Shown: piece by piece, positions 36,342-44,512 of the stretch | How positions within the stretch are numbered: the first letter of the stretch is position 1 | Layout: each line of letters begins with the position of its first letter | NCBI RefSeq assembly: GCF_016908115.1 | Contig: NZ_JAFBDH010000007.1 | Span: 42,776 to 106,775, forward strand | From: Peptoniphilus gorbachii | Lineage (GTDB): Bacteria; Bacillota; Clostridia; Tissierellales; Peptoniphilaceae | Length of the DNA stretch: 64,000 nt | Direction of reading: 5' to 3' | Notes under the pieces: generated by a model | Seen by the model: only the letters and a program-made list of their open reading frames with translations | The model's database searches: none | Told to the model about the DNA's origin: nothing | Translations under genes and position numbers: made by a program

Positions 36342-38465
36342 ATGAAAAAAACAATTAGTAAATTAACAGTTATATCTTTAGCGTCTATTTTAGCTTTTAG
36401 CAGTTTTTCTACTATATTTGCACAAGACTCTGAAGAAGAAATAAAAAAACTAGATCCATTAATTTTTAATTATGAATTAAATGAATCAATAGGAGATACT
36501 GAAGATAAGTCTGAACAAATTAAGACTAATAATTATTGGTCAGATTTAAAATATGTGAAAGTTAGTGCAAAACATGCAGGTCATAAGTCAGGTGAAGAAG
36601 GATACGAAAGGTCTTTTAAGATGTTAATTCCTAAATATATCACAGAACCTGATAAAACGGCTTTGCATCAATATTCACAAGCTGCATCTTCATCAGCTTA
36701 TGAAAATGGGCTAGAATTTAATAATATAGGAATTAGAAAAGACGCAAGGGGCCTTGAACCAGCTGTTGGATTTTTTGATAAACCAAATGTTTATATCAAT
36801 CACTATTGGGATTTAAATTATAGCTATACAAAAAACCCTTTTAATTTTAAAGCTAATGACTTATTGAAAGAGTCAGAATGCAGCAATAGATTTGCCAACT
36901 TAAAAATTATTGGAGATTTACAAAAGAAAGGTAGTAAAGATTCTAAAAAGGTTGATGAGCTAAAAGCCAAAGAAGATTTGAATCTAGAATTTTTATTAAA
37001 TGCTTCATGGTTTAAAAAATACTATAATGGAAATGCCATACTTCTAGTTAGTCCATCGGGAATTAAAGATGAAGAAGCTAAAAAATCTTATGAAAATAGA
37101 TTTGCTATGAGCGATTCTGAAATTGTATTTAATCTTGATATTCCTGATGAAGTAAAAATTGATGAGTCTAAATTAAAGGCTAATATTGAAGATTCTCAAA
37201 AGGGAATAAAGGACTTGTTTGATATTACAACAGAAGTAAAAACAGAAAATATTAATGGCAAAAACAAAAAAGTCCTTCTTGTAAAATTAAATAAGAAAGA
37301 AAAAGCACAACAAAACACAAAGTGGTCTGAATTACTTAAGAAAATAAATGACCTTGATACAAGTAATATTAAAATTTCAATTTCAGGACTTAGCATTGCT
37401 GAAGATGCAAAAACAAACGAAAACATTACAATAAAAGCTGGAATAGGTGGATTTTATGATTTTGCTTTATCTAATTCAAAAGAATTTTATCTTCCTTCAT
37501 CTGAGCACAATCAAAGAACTTCTGAAGATGGAACTGGACATTTGTACTCTGAAAGATTTTATTGGTCTTTTGCTGCTGTTCAAGATCCAGCTGGACTAGA
37601 TGAAGCTGCACCAAAAGATAAGCCAAATCTAATTTCCTATACTTTCAAGGTAAAAGCAGTAGAACCAACTCCGGAACCAGAACCAGAACCAACTCCGGAA
37701 CCAGAACCAGAACCAACTCCGGAACCGGAACCAGAACCAACACCAATTCCTGAACCTGAAGTTATAGAGCCAAAGGTTCACGAACATGTAGAAACTTATC
37801 CTGTGTATGCATCTGTTGACAAAAAAGAAGTTGTTAACTCTCATGAAAAATATATCTTCGGATATCCTGATGATACTATTAGACCTGATGGAGATATGAC
37901 AAGAGCTGAAGCAATTGCAGTAGTTGCAAGACTTCAAAAACTTGATTTAAGCGACAAGTCTTCTAAGATTTATAAAGACACTAAGGCGGATATGTGGTAC
38001 AACGGTGCTATCAACGCTGCATATAGAGAAGGTTATTTATTAGAAAAAGAAGGCGAAAATGTTAGACCTAATGACAAGATCACTAGAGCAGAACTTGCTG
38101 AGTTAATCAGTCATATTGACAAGAAGAACAATGCTACTGCTCTATTTGAAGATGTGAAAGGTCACAAATTTGAAGCTGCAATCAACCAAGCTTATGGAAA
38201 TGGAAGAATTGAAGGTTATCCAGATGGAACTTTTAAGCCAGACAATCCTATTACAAGAGCAGAAGTTGCAACAATGTTAAATAAGTTGTACGACAGATAT
38301 CCTGATGAAAAATTTATCGATGCAAATCAAGATGCAGTTCACAATTACAAGGACATGTCTCATAAGGGACATTGGGGATATTATGAACTTGTTGAAGCTT
38401 ACCACAGCCACACTTATCTAAAATTAAAGGATAATATGGAAGAATGGAAAGAGATAATCAAATAA
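36342..38465 (+). CDS. S-layer-homology domain surface protein
   Basis: A 707-residue exported protein. Visible: signal peptide (KKTISKLTVISLASILAFSS, cleavage near IFA-Q); a large unknown N-terminal ectodomain (about 30-440); an EPTPEPEP repeat linker (about 441-475); and three SLH modules (about 500-700) with IFGYPDDTIRPDGDMTRAEA, KITRAELAELISHI and RIEGYPDGTFKPDNPITRAE. SLH domains bind pyruvylated secondary cell-wall polymer, so it is anchored to the wall. The ATG at 36342 follows GGGGTG; a GTG at 36333 overlaps the site. The ectodomain shares its Lys/Asn-rich composition with the preceding secreted protein. Confidence 0.9.
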   Translation: MKKTISKLTVISLASILAFSSFSTIFAQDSEEEIKKLDPLIFNYELNESIGDTEDKSEQIKTNNYWSDLKYVKVSAKHAGHKSGEEGYERSFKMLIPKYITEPDKTALHQYSQAASSSAYENGLEFNNIGIRKDARGLEPAVGFFDKPNVYINHYWDLNYSYTKNPFNFKANDLLKESECSNRFANLKIIGDLQKKGSKDSKKVDELKAKEDLNLEFLLNASWFKKYYNGNAILLVSPSGIKDEEAKKSYENRFAMSDSEIVFNLDIPDEVKIDESKLKANIEDSQKGIKDLFDITTEVKTENINGKNKKVLLVKLNKKEKAQQNTKWSELLKKINDLDTSNIKISISGLSIAEDAKTNENITIKAGIGGFYDFALSNSKEFYLPSSEHNQRTSEDGTGHLYSERFYWSFAAVQDPAGLDEAAPKDKPNLISYTFKVKAVEPTPEPEPEPTPEPEPEPTPEPEPEPTPIPEPEVIEPKVHEHVETYPVYASVDKKEVVNSHEKYIFGYPDDTIRPDGDMTRAEAIAVVARLQKLDLSDKSSKIYKDTKADMWYNGAINAAYREGYLLEKEGENVRPNDKITRAELAELISHIDKKNNATALFEDVKGHKFEAAINQAYGNGRIEGYPDGTFKPDNPITRAEVATMLNKLYDRYPDEKFIDANQDAVHNYKDMSHKGHWGYYELVEAYHSHTYLKLKDNMEEWKEIIK
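37662..37757 (+). repeat. 24-bp tandem repeat encoding EPTPEPEP
   Basis: Three near-identical 24-base units (37662-37685, 37686-37709, 37710-37733) plus a diverged fourth, with unit core GAACCAACTCCGGAACCAGA. They encode the Pro/Glu linker between ectodomain and SLH modules. Confidence 0.9.
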
Positions 38466-38487
38466 TCAATTAAATATAAACAAGGAG

Positions 38488-38509
38488 GGACTCCTATGAG
38501 TCCTTTTTT
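38488..38509 (+). terminator. terminator of the SLH protein gene
   Basis: GGACTC (38488-38493), loop CTAT, GAGTCC (38498-38503), then six T. Confidence 0.85.
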
Positions 38510-38524
38510 GTTGGCCTTACACAA

Positions 38525-38560
38525 AAATACCTCACAACTTTTTTAAGTCATGAGGTATTT
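38525..38560 (-). terminator. terminator of the tpx-rlmH operon
   Basis: AAATACCTCA (38525-38534) pairs with TGAGGTATTT (38551-38560), with A/T flanks on both sides, so it may serve both strands. Confidence 0.75.
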
Positions 38561-38561
38561 T

Positions 38562-38939
38562 TTATTTTATCCTTGTATTTATATTTATTTCAAAGGAGTT
38601 TTCATCGAGAAAGTCTTCTCTCATCTCTACTGCTTCTGTGAAATAAATTTCTGCTTCATTTAAAAAATAAATTGGGTGGATGCCATCTGCAAACTTTAAC
38701 TGAGCATTTGTCCTCACATCGCCATAGGAAATTATTTCGCCCACTGCGTGATATTTTAAAATTAAGTCCTTGCCAAGTTTTTTTATGTAGCTTGGCTTTT
38801 TGTAGTCTATGGACATTTCAGCCAGGGTGGAAATTATTTTTTCGCCCAAATCCACAGCCACTGAATTTAACTTTTTCATAAATTCTTCTGTCTTATAGGT
38901 ATTTACATTTATCATGTAAGAGTCAAAGGAAAAAATCAT
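38562..38939 (-). CDS. hypothetical protein, 125 residues
   Basis: I do not recognise this protein. It is 125 residues, soluble, without signal peptide or membrane helix, and contains KLGKDLILKYHAVGEIISYG in the middle and ends IRK-like. The ATG at 38939 has GAGGTG seven bases upstream. It is the last gene of the minus-strand tpx-rlmH operon, 31 bases after its neighbour, and its composition resembles that neighbour. Confidence 0.6.
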   Translation of the reverse strand: MIFSFDSYMINVNTYKTEEFMKKLNSVAVDLGEKIISTLAEMSIDYKKPSYIKKLGKDLILKYHAVGEIISYGDVRTNAQLKFADGIHPIYFLNEAEIYFTEAVEMREDFLDENSFEININTRIK

Positions 38940-38970
38940 ACTAGCACCTCAAAATTTTAGTCCTTTAATA

Positions 38971-39495
38971 TCATTCCAATTCTTCTAAATCATCATAGAT
39001 AAGCTCAGCATCATTGTTATAGTAAATTTCAAGTGATGCCTCTTGCCACTCATTTGCATCCTCAAAGCTTGTTACAATTCCCTGAAATCTCATGTAGCCG
39101 TAGCCAAAGGACTCATTTATTATTTCAAAATCAAGTTTTAAAAATTCATCAAGAGAAATTTTCTTGTAAGTCCCATCTTTATAGAGATTTATTTCCACTC
39201 CATCGAAAGAGCCATCATCAAGGCCATTAAGTCCGCCATCTATGTCAAAGTCAGGGTCAAAGGCGTGAATCAGTCCTCCAATAATTTCTCCCAGATCTTC
39301 CTTAGAAAAGCTGGTGTCAGTTTTATGGAGAAGGAGTCTTGGCTTTGTCATCATATAATCTATTTGTCTTTCGCCCTTTTTTTCAAAATAAAGGCCCTGA
39401 TCAAAATATAAAATTACCTTGTCAGGTAAATTTTCAATATTTGTAAGATGAAAGTCGTGGAAGGAAAAAACTTGATTGAGTAAATTTAATTTCAT
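38971..39495 (-). CDS. hypothetical acidic protein, 174 residues
   Basis: An unrecognised soluble protein, rich in Asp and Glu, with an Asp-dense stretch FDPDFDIDGGLNGLDDGSFD at about residues 79-98 that could bind a divalent cation. No signal peptide. The ATG at 39495 is preceded by GAGGTT, seven bases after the rlmH stop, so it is co-transcribed with rlmH. Confidence 0.6.
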   Translation of the reverse strand: MKLNLLNQVFSFHDFHLTNIENLPDKVILYFDQGLYFEKKGERQIDYMMTKPRLLLHKTDTSFSKEDLGEIIGGLIHAFDPDFDIDGGLNGLDDGSFDGVEINLYKDGTYKKISLDEFLKLDFEIINESFGYGYMRFQGIVTSFEDANEWQEASLEIYYNNDAELIYDDLEELE

Positions 39496-39502
39496 AAGAA
39501 CC

Positions 39503-39985
39503 TCACTTGTGGTAGGGGTGGTTATTTATTATTCTAAAGGCTCTATAAATTTGCTCCATTAAAATAACTCGCATTAGTTTGTGGGGGAAGGTCATTTTGG
39601 AAAAGCTTAGCTTGTAGTCAGCTCTTTCTAAAACTTCATTGGATAAGCCAAGGCTCCCGCCAATTACAAAAGTTATGTTGGAGTAGCCATTTATCATGAG
39701 GTCATTGATTTTATCTGCAAAGGCGACAGAGTCAAGGCTCTTTCCCTCAATGGCAAGGGCAATTACATAGGCATCGCCTTTTATTTTTGATAAAATCTTC
39801 TCGCCTTCAATATTTTTCACCTTCTCCATGTCCTTGTCTGATAAATTTTCGGGGCAAGGTTCGTCCATAATTTCAAAAATGCTTAAATCGGCATAGGATT
39901 TAAGCATTTTTTTGTACTCATTTATGGCATCTTTAAAATAATTTTCCTTGATTTTGCCAAGTACAATTAAATTAATATTTATCAT
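39503..39985 (-). CDS. rlmH: 23S rRNA (pseudouridine1915-N3) methyltransferase
   Basis: A 160-residue SPOUT-class methyltransferase acting on the 70S ribosome at position 1915. Visible: INLIVLGKIKENYFKDAINE at the N terminus, the SAM loop FVIGGSLGLSNEVLERA, and the C-terminal FSKMTFPHKLMRVILMEQIY with RAFRIINNHPYHK. Length is typical. The start overlaps the tpx stop by ATGA, indicating coupling. Confidence 0.96.
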   Translation of the reverse strand: MININLIVLGKIKENYFKDAINEYKKMLKSYADLSIFEIMDEPCPENLSDKDMEKVKNIEGEKILSKIKGDAYVIALAIEGKSLDSVAFADKINDLMINGYSNITFVIGGSLGLSNEVLERADYKLSFSKMTFPHKLMRVILMEQIYRAFRIINNHPYHK

Positions 39986-40482
39986 TTTAATTTTTTAACT
40001 TCTTCAAGAGCCTTTTCAAAGTTTACTTCGTGAGTTACTTCAGGAACATATTCTACATAAGCTACTTTTCCGTCTCTATCAACAATTACAACGCCACGAG
40101 CAAGAAGTTGTAATTCTTCCATCATAAAGCCATATTTTTGTCCAAATTCCTTGTATCTGTAGTCAGAAACAATATCTGCATTTTCGATTCCCTTTACTGA
40201 ACAGAATCTTTCTTGTGCAAAAGGAAGGTCAACTGTTACAGTTACGATTTTTACATCATCAGATAATTTTGTAGCTTCTTCGTTAAAAGTTGTTGCTTGG
40301 ATAGCACAAACTGATGTGTCAATTGATGGTGCAACTGAATAAACTACGATTTTGCCCTTTAAATCTTCTGAGTTAAAATCAGATAAATCCCTTTTTACTG
40401 CCTTAAATTCAGGAGCCACATCTCCAACTTTGATTTCTTTACCTTCTAAGTTTACTTTATTTCCGCCAAATGTTATATCCAT
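39982..40482 (-). CDS. tpx: thiol peroxidase
   Basis: A 166-residue peroxiredoxin of the Tpx family that reduces hydroperoxides. Visible: TFGGNKVNLEGKEIKVGD, the peroxidatic Cys in PSIDTSVCAIQATTF and the resolving-Cys region AQERFCSVKGIEN. The ATG follows AGGAGGA. The promoter on the minus strand reads TTGTTA - 18 bases - TATAAA (40555 to 40526) and holds a near-palindrome between the boxes. Confidence 0.96.
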   Translation of the reverse strand: MDITFGGNKVNLEGKEIKVGDVAPEFKAVKRDLSDFNSEDLKGKIVVYSVAPSIDTSVCAIQATTFNEEATKLSDDVKIVTVTVDLPFAQERFCSVKGIENADIVSDYRYKEFGQKYGFMMEELQLLARGVVIVDRDGKVAYVEYVPEVTHEVNFEKALEEVKKLK

Positions 40483-40525
40483 TTCAATTCCTCCTAAAAT
40501 TATTTTTGTTTTAGTTTACACTACA

Positions 40526-40555
40526 TTTATATCCAATTATCATGAATCATAACAA
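40526..40555 (-). promoter_or_regulatory. tpx promoter with operator-like palindrome
   Basis: Minus-strand -35 TTGTTA (40550-40555) and -10 TATAAA (40526-40531). TTATCATGAATCATAA at 40537-40552 is an imperfect palindrome between them, placed as a peroxide-sensor (PerR-like) operator would be. The match to a PerR box is only partial. Confidence 0.5.
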
Positions 40556-40769
40556 GTATTGAAATAAAATGCCAATTTTACTTAAATATAAGTGAGAAAA
40601 ATTTTGTAAATTAAAGTAATAAATTAGACTAACTATATGAAGTCAACAATAAAACGAGTAAAAAACAAAAGACAATTAAATAAAAATAAGCATAACAAAC
40701 AAGACTAAATTAATTAGGAAAGAAAATAATAAAGTTTTAATTATGAGGAATAAATTTAGAAATAGTTTT
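40556..40769. other. A+T-rich region without genes
   Basis: About 210 bases between tpx and an insertion-sequence remnant; no gene, hairpin or ribosome binding site was found. Confidence 0.4.
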
Positions 40770-41235
40770 TAAAAGCTTAAAAATAACTCTAATTAATTTT
40801 TTAGCAATATGAATTAAGGTAAGATTATGATGCTTGCTCTCATCTCTTTTCTTTTGCTAATAGTTTTTAAAACAAGGATCTCTCATAGCTAGAGTTCTAG
40901 CTGCAGTAAGTAGAGCCCAGCTTAAATAAGATTAAGCTCTTTTAACCATAGAGACATCTTTAGCAACAAACTTACCAGATTGATGAGTAGCAGGATCTAA
41001 ATCTGCAAAAGATTGAAGCTGACTAGGAGTATCAAATTTATTGATGTCACAAATTTCAGTCATTATGATTGAAGTCAAAGTAAAAGATATTCCAGGAATA
41101 GATAAGAGGACAGGATCCATATCAATTACAATCTCCTTTATCTTATCTTCTAACTCATCAATCTTAGAAGAATAAAAATTAATAATATCAATAGTTTGAA
41201 CAAGCTCAAAACTAGTAGCATCAGAATAGTGCCAA
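40770..41235 (-). pseudogene. IS110-family transposase remnant (C-terminal domain)
   Basis: Reading the minus strand from about 41235 gives WHYSDATSFELVQTIDIINF, a coiled-coil part, then LLSIPGISFTLTSIIMTEI, ADLDPATHQSGKF, and after a stop codon SYLSWALLTAARTLAMRD. This is the C-terminal (transposase_20) domain of IS110-type transposases. At least two in-frame stops and the missing N-terminal DEDD domain show it is dead. Confidence 0.85.
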
Positions 41236-41363
41236 TAGAATTAATTTAAAGTCGCGACCAATTGATAATTATTATCACAAAATCCAGTGTTTAAGCCATT
41301 TGTAAAGGGTTATATATAATATATTGGAAGTATATCCAAATAAAAAATAAAGAGGTAAGTAAA

Positions 41364-41957
41364 ATGAAAAAATTAAAAGGAACGAAAACAGCAAGTAACT
41401 TAATAACAGCCTTTGCAGGAGAATCTCAAGCAGTTCAAAGATACACTCTATCTCAAAAAATTGCTGATAAAGAAGGCTACAAGCACATAGCAAAAGTTTT
41501 TGAAGAAACAGCTATAAACGAAAGAGCTCACGCAAACGCACTTTATAAGTACTTAAAAGACGAATTTGAAAATGAAGCTATTGAACTAAACCCTGACTAT
41601 ACAGCCTTTCCAGTAGTTTATAAGGACACAAAACTTGCCCTTAAAGGAGCTATTGATGGTGAAAATGACGAAGCTGAAACTATGTATCCAGAATTTGCAA
41701 AAGTTGCAAAAGAAGAAGGCTTTGACGATATAGCAAAATCATTTACAGAAATAGGCGAAGTAGAAGAACACCACAGAGACAGATACAAAACCCTTCTAGA
41801 CACTCTAGAAGCAGGAGAAATGTTTAAAAAAGATGAAGTAACAATTTGGAAATGCCTAAACTGCGGATATATCTTCGAAGGCAAAGAAGCTCCAAAAGTA
41901 TGTCCAGCATGTAAACACCCACAAGGCTTCTTTATGGCAGTAGGCCTAGTAAAATAA
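41364..41957 (+). CDS. rbr: rubrerythrin
   Basis: A 197-residue diiron peroxidase of anaerobes that reduces hydrogen peroxide. Visible: the four-helix ferritin-like domain with FAGESQAVQRY, EETAINERAHA and GEVEEHHRDRY supplying Glu/His ligands, then a C-terminal rubredoxin domain with CLNCGYIFEG and CPACKHPQGFF. The ATG follows AGAGGTAAG. The promoter region contains TATAAT at 41315-41320 without a good -35. It is flanked on both sides by IS110 debris and ends at a strong terminator. Confidence 0.96.
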   Translation: MKKLKGTKTASNLITAFAGESQAVQRYTLSQKIADKEGYKHIAKVFEETAINERAHANALYKYLKDEFENEAIELNPDYTAFPVVYKDTKLALKGAIDGENDEAETMYPEFAKVAKEEGFDDIAKSFTEIGEVEEHHRDRYKTLLDTLEAGEMFKKDEVTIWKCLNCGYIFEGKEAPKVCPACKHPQGFFMAVGLVK

Positions 41958-41989
41958 AACATTAGAAATAAAATATAAAAGTATAGAAG

Positions 41990-42019
41990 CCTGACCTAGC
42001 ATATAGGTCAGGTTTTTTT
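41990..42019 (+). terminator. terminator of rubrerythrin
   Basis: CCTGACCTA (41990-41998) pairs with TAGGTCAGG (42004-42012), then seven T. Confidence 0.9.
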
Positions 42020-42069
42020 ACTAAATTGTAAACTTAAAAATCTTTAACTATGCTATAGTTTACTAAAGA

Positions 42070-42098
42070 AAATGGAGGTTAATATGAAGAGACATCTT
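42070..42098 (+). pseudogene. start of a gene cut off by IS110 debris
   Basis: A -10-like TATAGT (42054-42059), a good ribosome binding site TGGAGG, and ATG at 42084 are followed by only four codons before a stop. At 42089 the sequence changes into the IS110 fragment, so the original gene seems to have been removed or interrupted. Confidence 0.5.
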
Positions 42099-42420
42099 TA
42101 GCAACAAACTTACCAGATTGATGAGTGGCAGGATCTAAACCTGCAAAAGCTTGAAGCTGACTAGGAGTATCAAATTTATTGATGTCACCAATTTCAGCTC
42201 ACAAGAAAATTGTTTAAGTTAAAACTATAGTGTCCAGTAGCTTCAAATCACACTTTTAAATTTTAAGAAGGATATGGTCTACTAGATAGTAGAAGATTAA
42301 ACCCCTCTAAATCCTTAGAAAAAGTGAAGTCATCCTTAAAAACTTCAACATCAGAATTAAAGACAAAACAATCATGCTTATCCTTAGCAACATCGATACC
42401 AACAAAAACATAAAAATCAC
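42089..42420 (-). pseudogene. internally deleted IS110-family transposase remnant
   Basis: On the minus strand from about 42415 the frame reads VGIDVAKDKHDCFVFNSD, then FSKDLEGFN, and FEATGHYSFNLNNFL, which are DEDD-domain motifs of IS110 transposases. Near 42200 this jumps to a roughly 109-base segment (42089-42197) that repeats 40951-41059 with about four differences and encodes the SPSQLQSFA...HQSGKF part of the C-terminal domain. The middle is deleted. Confidence 0.8.
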
Positions 42421-42640
42421 ATCATTAATAAAAATTGGCTGTGGGATCCACAAAAACTATGTATCCTATCCCTGCTCGAAATAAAACGTCTAGTCTTATC
42501 TAACTCATAAACAAATAAACATAGAACTGTGGTTGGAACCTAAATAAAATAGTCAAAGCTTTAGAGGACGAACCAATCCACAAGCCTATGCTTATCATAT
42601 AGTAAAAAGAAAAAAGAACACTAATTACTATGTGTTCATT
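42421..42640. other. non-coding region, probably the 5' end of the IS110 remnant
   Basis: About 220 bases upstream of the dead transposase start. No gene is supported; a short open frame on the minus strand has no ribosome binding site. Confidence 0.4.
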
Positions 42641-42656
42641 ATACAAGGAGGTAGAC

Positions 42657-43070
42657 ATGAAAAAAATTTTAAAATTTTTATTTTTAATTTTTGTGGCAGG
42701 AATAATTTTTACGGCCTGCACAGGAAAGGATGAAGGTTTTCCAGACAAAAAAATTTATAATGTTAATTGGACAATTGAGGACATTACAAGGATGGAGGAT
42801 GGCAAAAAAGTAGATAATGACATGGCAATAAAGTTTGACAAGAAAAATTTTGTCATGACTGATAGAAATAATGCCATGGACTTTACTGGAACTTATAAAT
42901 TAAAAAAAGCAGGCGCAGGCTACCAAGTAATAATGAAGTTTGATGACTTTGAAGAAACTGTGATTGCTGGTTATGGCATGAAAACTGAGAAGGACAAGGA
43001 CCCTGTGCCAAACTTAGTATTTGAAGATAAGGGAAGGACCTACTCCTTTATAGGTGAAGAAGAAAAATAA
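42657..43070 (+). CDS. small lipoprotein, unknown function
   Basis: A 137-residue lipoprotein: positively charged start, hydrophobic core LFLIFVAGIIF, and a lipobox ending FTAC with the lipidated Cys at about residue 21. The mature part (about 115 residues) looks like a small beta-barrel with NWTIEDITRMEDGK and FTGTYKLKKAG, a layout seen in lipocalin-like lipoproteins; no specific family is recognised. The ATG at 42657 follows AAGGAGGTAGAC; the frame is open to 42630. Confidence 0.7.
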   Translation: MKKILKFLFLIFVAGIIFTACTGKDEGFPDKKIYNVNWTIEDITRMEDGKKVDNDMAIKFDKKNFVMTDRNNAMDFTGTYKLKKAGAGYQVIMKFDDFEETVIAGYGMKTEKDKDPVPNLVFEDKGRTYSFIGEEEK

Positions 43071-43078
43071 GTAAACAA

Positions 43079-43112
43079 AAACTGTTGGAAAAATAAATCC
43101 AACAGTTTTTTC
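43079..43112 (+). terminator. terminator of the lipoprotein gene
   Basis: ACTGTTGGA (43081-43089) pairs with TCCAACAGT (43098-43106), then TTTTT; A/T flanks make it usable in both directions, so it may also end the minus-strand small-subunit gene. Confidence 0.85.
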
Positions 43113-43134
43113 ATGTCTATTAATTTTTCAAAAA

Positions 43135-43260
43135 TTATTTTTCCTTAAAAATTTTTAGCATTATTTTTGTAAAGATGTAGAAAAGTATTAGGACTGCAAA
43201 AACTCCAGCAAGTCCCCAAAGTGCAACTTCTACTCCCTGCATAAATACTGTCATATCCAT
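43135..43260 (-). CDS. OadG-like small membrane subunit, 41 residues
   Basis: A 41-residue protein with one membrane helix: MDMTVFMQGVEVALWGLAGV followed by FAVLILFYIFTKIMLKIFKEK. Size, topology and position directly after a decarboxylase beta-subunit gene fit the smallest OadG/gamma-type subunits. The GGAG binding site overlaps the upstream stop codon, so the two genes are coupled. It resembles the start of GcdD (VALTGLSVVFLALISL) only in general pattern. Confidence 0.7.
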   Translation of the reverse strand: MDMTVFMQGVEVALWGLAGVFAVLILFYIFTKIMLKIFKEK

Positions 43261-43270
43261 TTTATCACTC

Positions 43271-44383
43271 CTACATAAACATTGGCACGAGAGCCAAGAT
43301 CATTGAACCTGCAACTACTGAACCAAGTTGTCCTGCAACATTGGCTGACATGGCTTGCATAAGGATAAAGTTAGTTGGGTCTTCCTTTGCCGCCATCATT
43401 TGCACAACTCTACCAGACATAGGAAAGGCTGAGATACCAGCTGCACCAATCATTGGGTTTACTTTGTTCTTTAAAAATAAATTTAAAAACTTTGCAAAGA
43501 GAACGCCGCCTGCTGTATCAAAGATAAAGGCAACAAGTCCCATGGCAAGAATCATTAGTGTGTTAAGATTTAAAAAGGCATCGGCAGACATAGTCCCACC
43601 AATTGTGATTCCAAGTAAAATTGTAACTAGATTTGAAAGTTCATTTTGGGCAGAAATAGAAAGCCTTTCAAGAACTCCGCAGACTCTAATTAAATTTCCA
43701 AACATCAAGGCGCCAATAAGGGCAACAGACATTGGTGCGATAATTCCTGCTATAATTGTAATGACAATTGGGAAGAGAATTTCAACTTTTTTTGGCACAT
43801 GAACAGTTGTGTACTTCATTCTGATTTTTCTTTCCTTTTCAGTTGTGAGAAGTTTTATAACAGGTGGTTGAATAATTGGAACAAGAGACATATATGAATA
43901 TGCCGCAACAGAAATTGGTCCAAGATAATTTGGTGCAAATTCCTTGGCAACATAAATTGATGTAGGACCATCTGCTGCACCGATTATGCCAATTGAAGCT
44001 GCTTCTGGTAGGCTAAACTTGCCAGTTGAAATTGCAAAAAGCATTGTGGCAAAAATTCCAAATTGAGCCGCTGCTCCAAAGAAGAGCATAAAGGGAGATG
44101 ATATAAGTGGTTTAAAATCAATCATTGCACCAACAGCAATGAAAATTAAAACAGGGAAGAGTTCTGTTGCAATCCCTGCCTTATATAAAATTGTTAAGAA
44201 ACCTTCTTCGCCAATGGCAGATGATAGTGGAATATTTGAAATAATTGCTCCAAAACCAATTGGAAGAAGAAGTGACGGTTCGTATTCTTTATCAATGGCA
44301 AGATAAATTAAAATTCCGCCAATAATAAACATAATTATGTGTTTAACTTCGAGATTTAAAATCCCTGATAATAGTGTTTCCAT
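43271..44383 (-). CDS. second Na+-translocating decarboxylase beta subunit (OadB/MmdB family)
   Basis: A 370-residue membrane protein homologous to GcdB. Visible: VGAMIDFKPLISSPFML, GIIGAADGPTSIYVAKEF with the Na+-pathway Asp, SYMSLVPIIQPPVIKLLTTE and GAAGISAFPMSGRVVQ. The start is placed at the ATG at 44383 after AGGAGGTC; the frame is open to 44434. Only the small subunit gene follows; no carboxyltransferase or biotin carrier is nearby. It may work with the GcdA/GcdC proteins or with a carboxyltransferase encoded elsewhere (methylmalonyl-CoA or oxaloacetate type). Confidence 0.9.
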   Translation of the reverse strand: METLLSGILNLEVKHIIMFIIGGILIYLAIDKEYEPSLLLPIGFGAIISNIPLSSAIGEEGFLTILYKAGIATELFPVLIFIAVGAMIDFKPLISSPFMLFFGAAAQFGIFATMLFAISTGKFSLPEAASIGIIGAADGPTSIYVAKEFAPNYLGPISVAAYSYMSLVPIIQPPVIKLLTTEKERKIRMKYTTVHVPKKVEILFPIVITIIAGIIAPMSVALIGALMFGNLIRVCGVLERLSISAQNELSNLVTILLGITIGGTMSADAFLNLNTLMILAMGLVAFIFDTAGGVLFAKFLNLFLKNKVNPMIGAAGISAFPMSGRVVQMMAAKEDPTNFILMQAMSANVAGQLGSVVAGSMILALVPMFM

Positions 44384-44461
44384 TTGACCTCCTATATTTT
44401 TTACATGACAAGTAATATAACACAAAAAGGGCAAATATTCAATTCTTGTGGAAATTATAAA

Positions 44462-44483
44462 AGCTCACATTTTTATGTGAGCT
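44462..44483 (-). terminator. terminator of htpG
   Basis: AGCTCACAT (44462-44470) pairs with ATGTGAGCT (44475-44483); on the minus strand TTTTATAA follows. Confidence 0.75.
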
Positions 44484-44512
44484 ATATTTATATTAAATTT
44501 ATAAAATTTTTA

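Noticed and set aside
37629..37937. Minus-strand frame rich in Phe/Trp/Arg opposite the SLH gene
   Set aside because: It is the mirror image of the EPTP repeat; no start signal and the plus-strand gene is clearly real.
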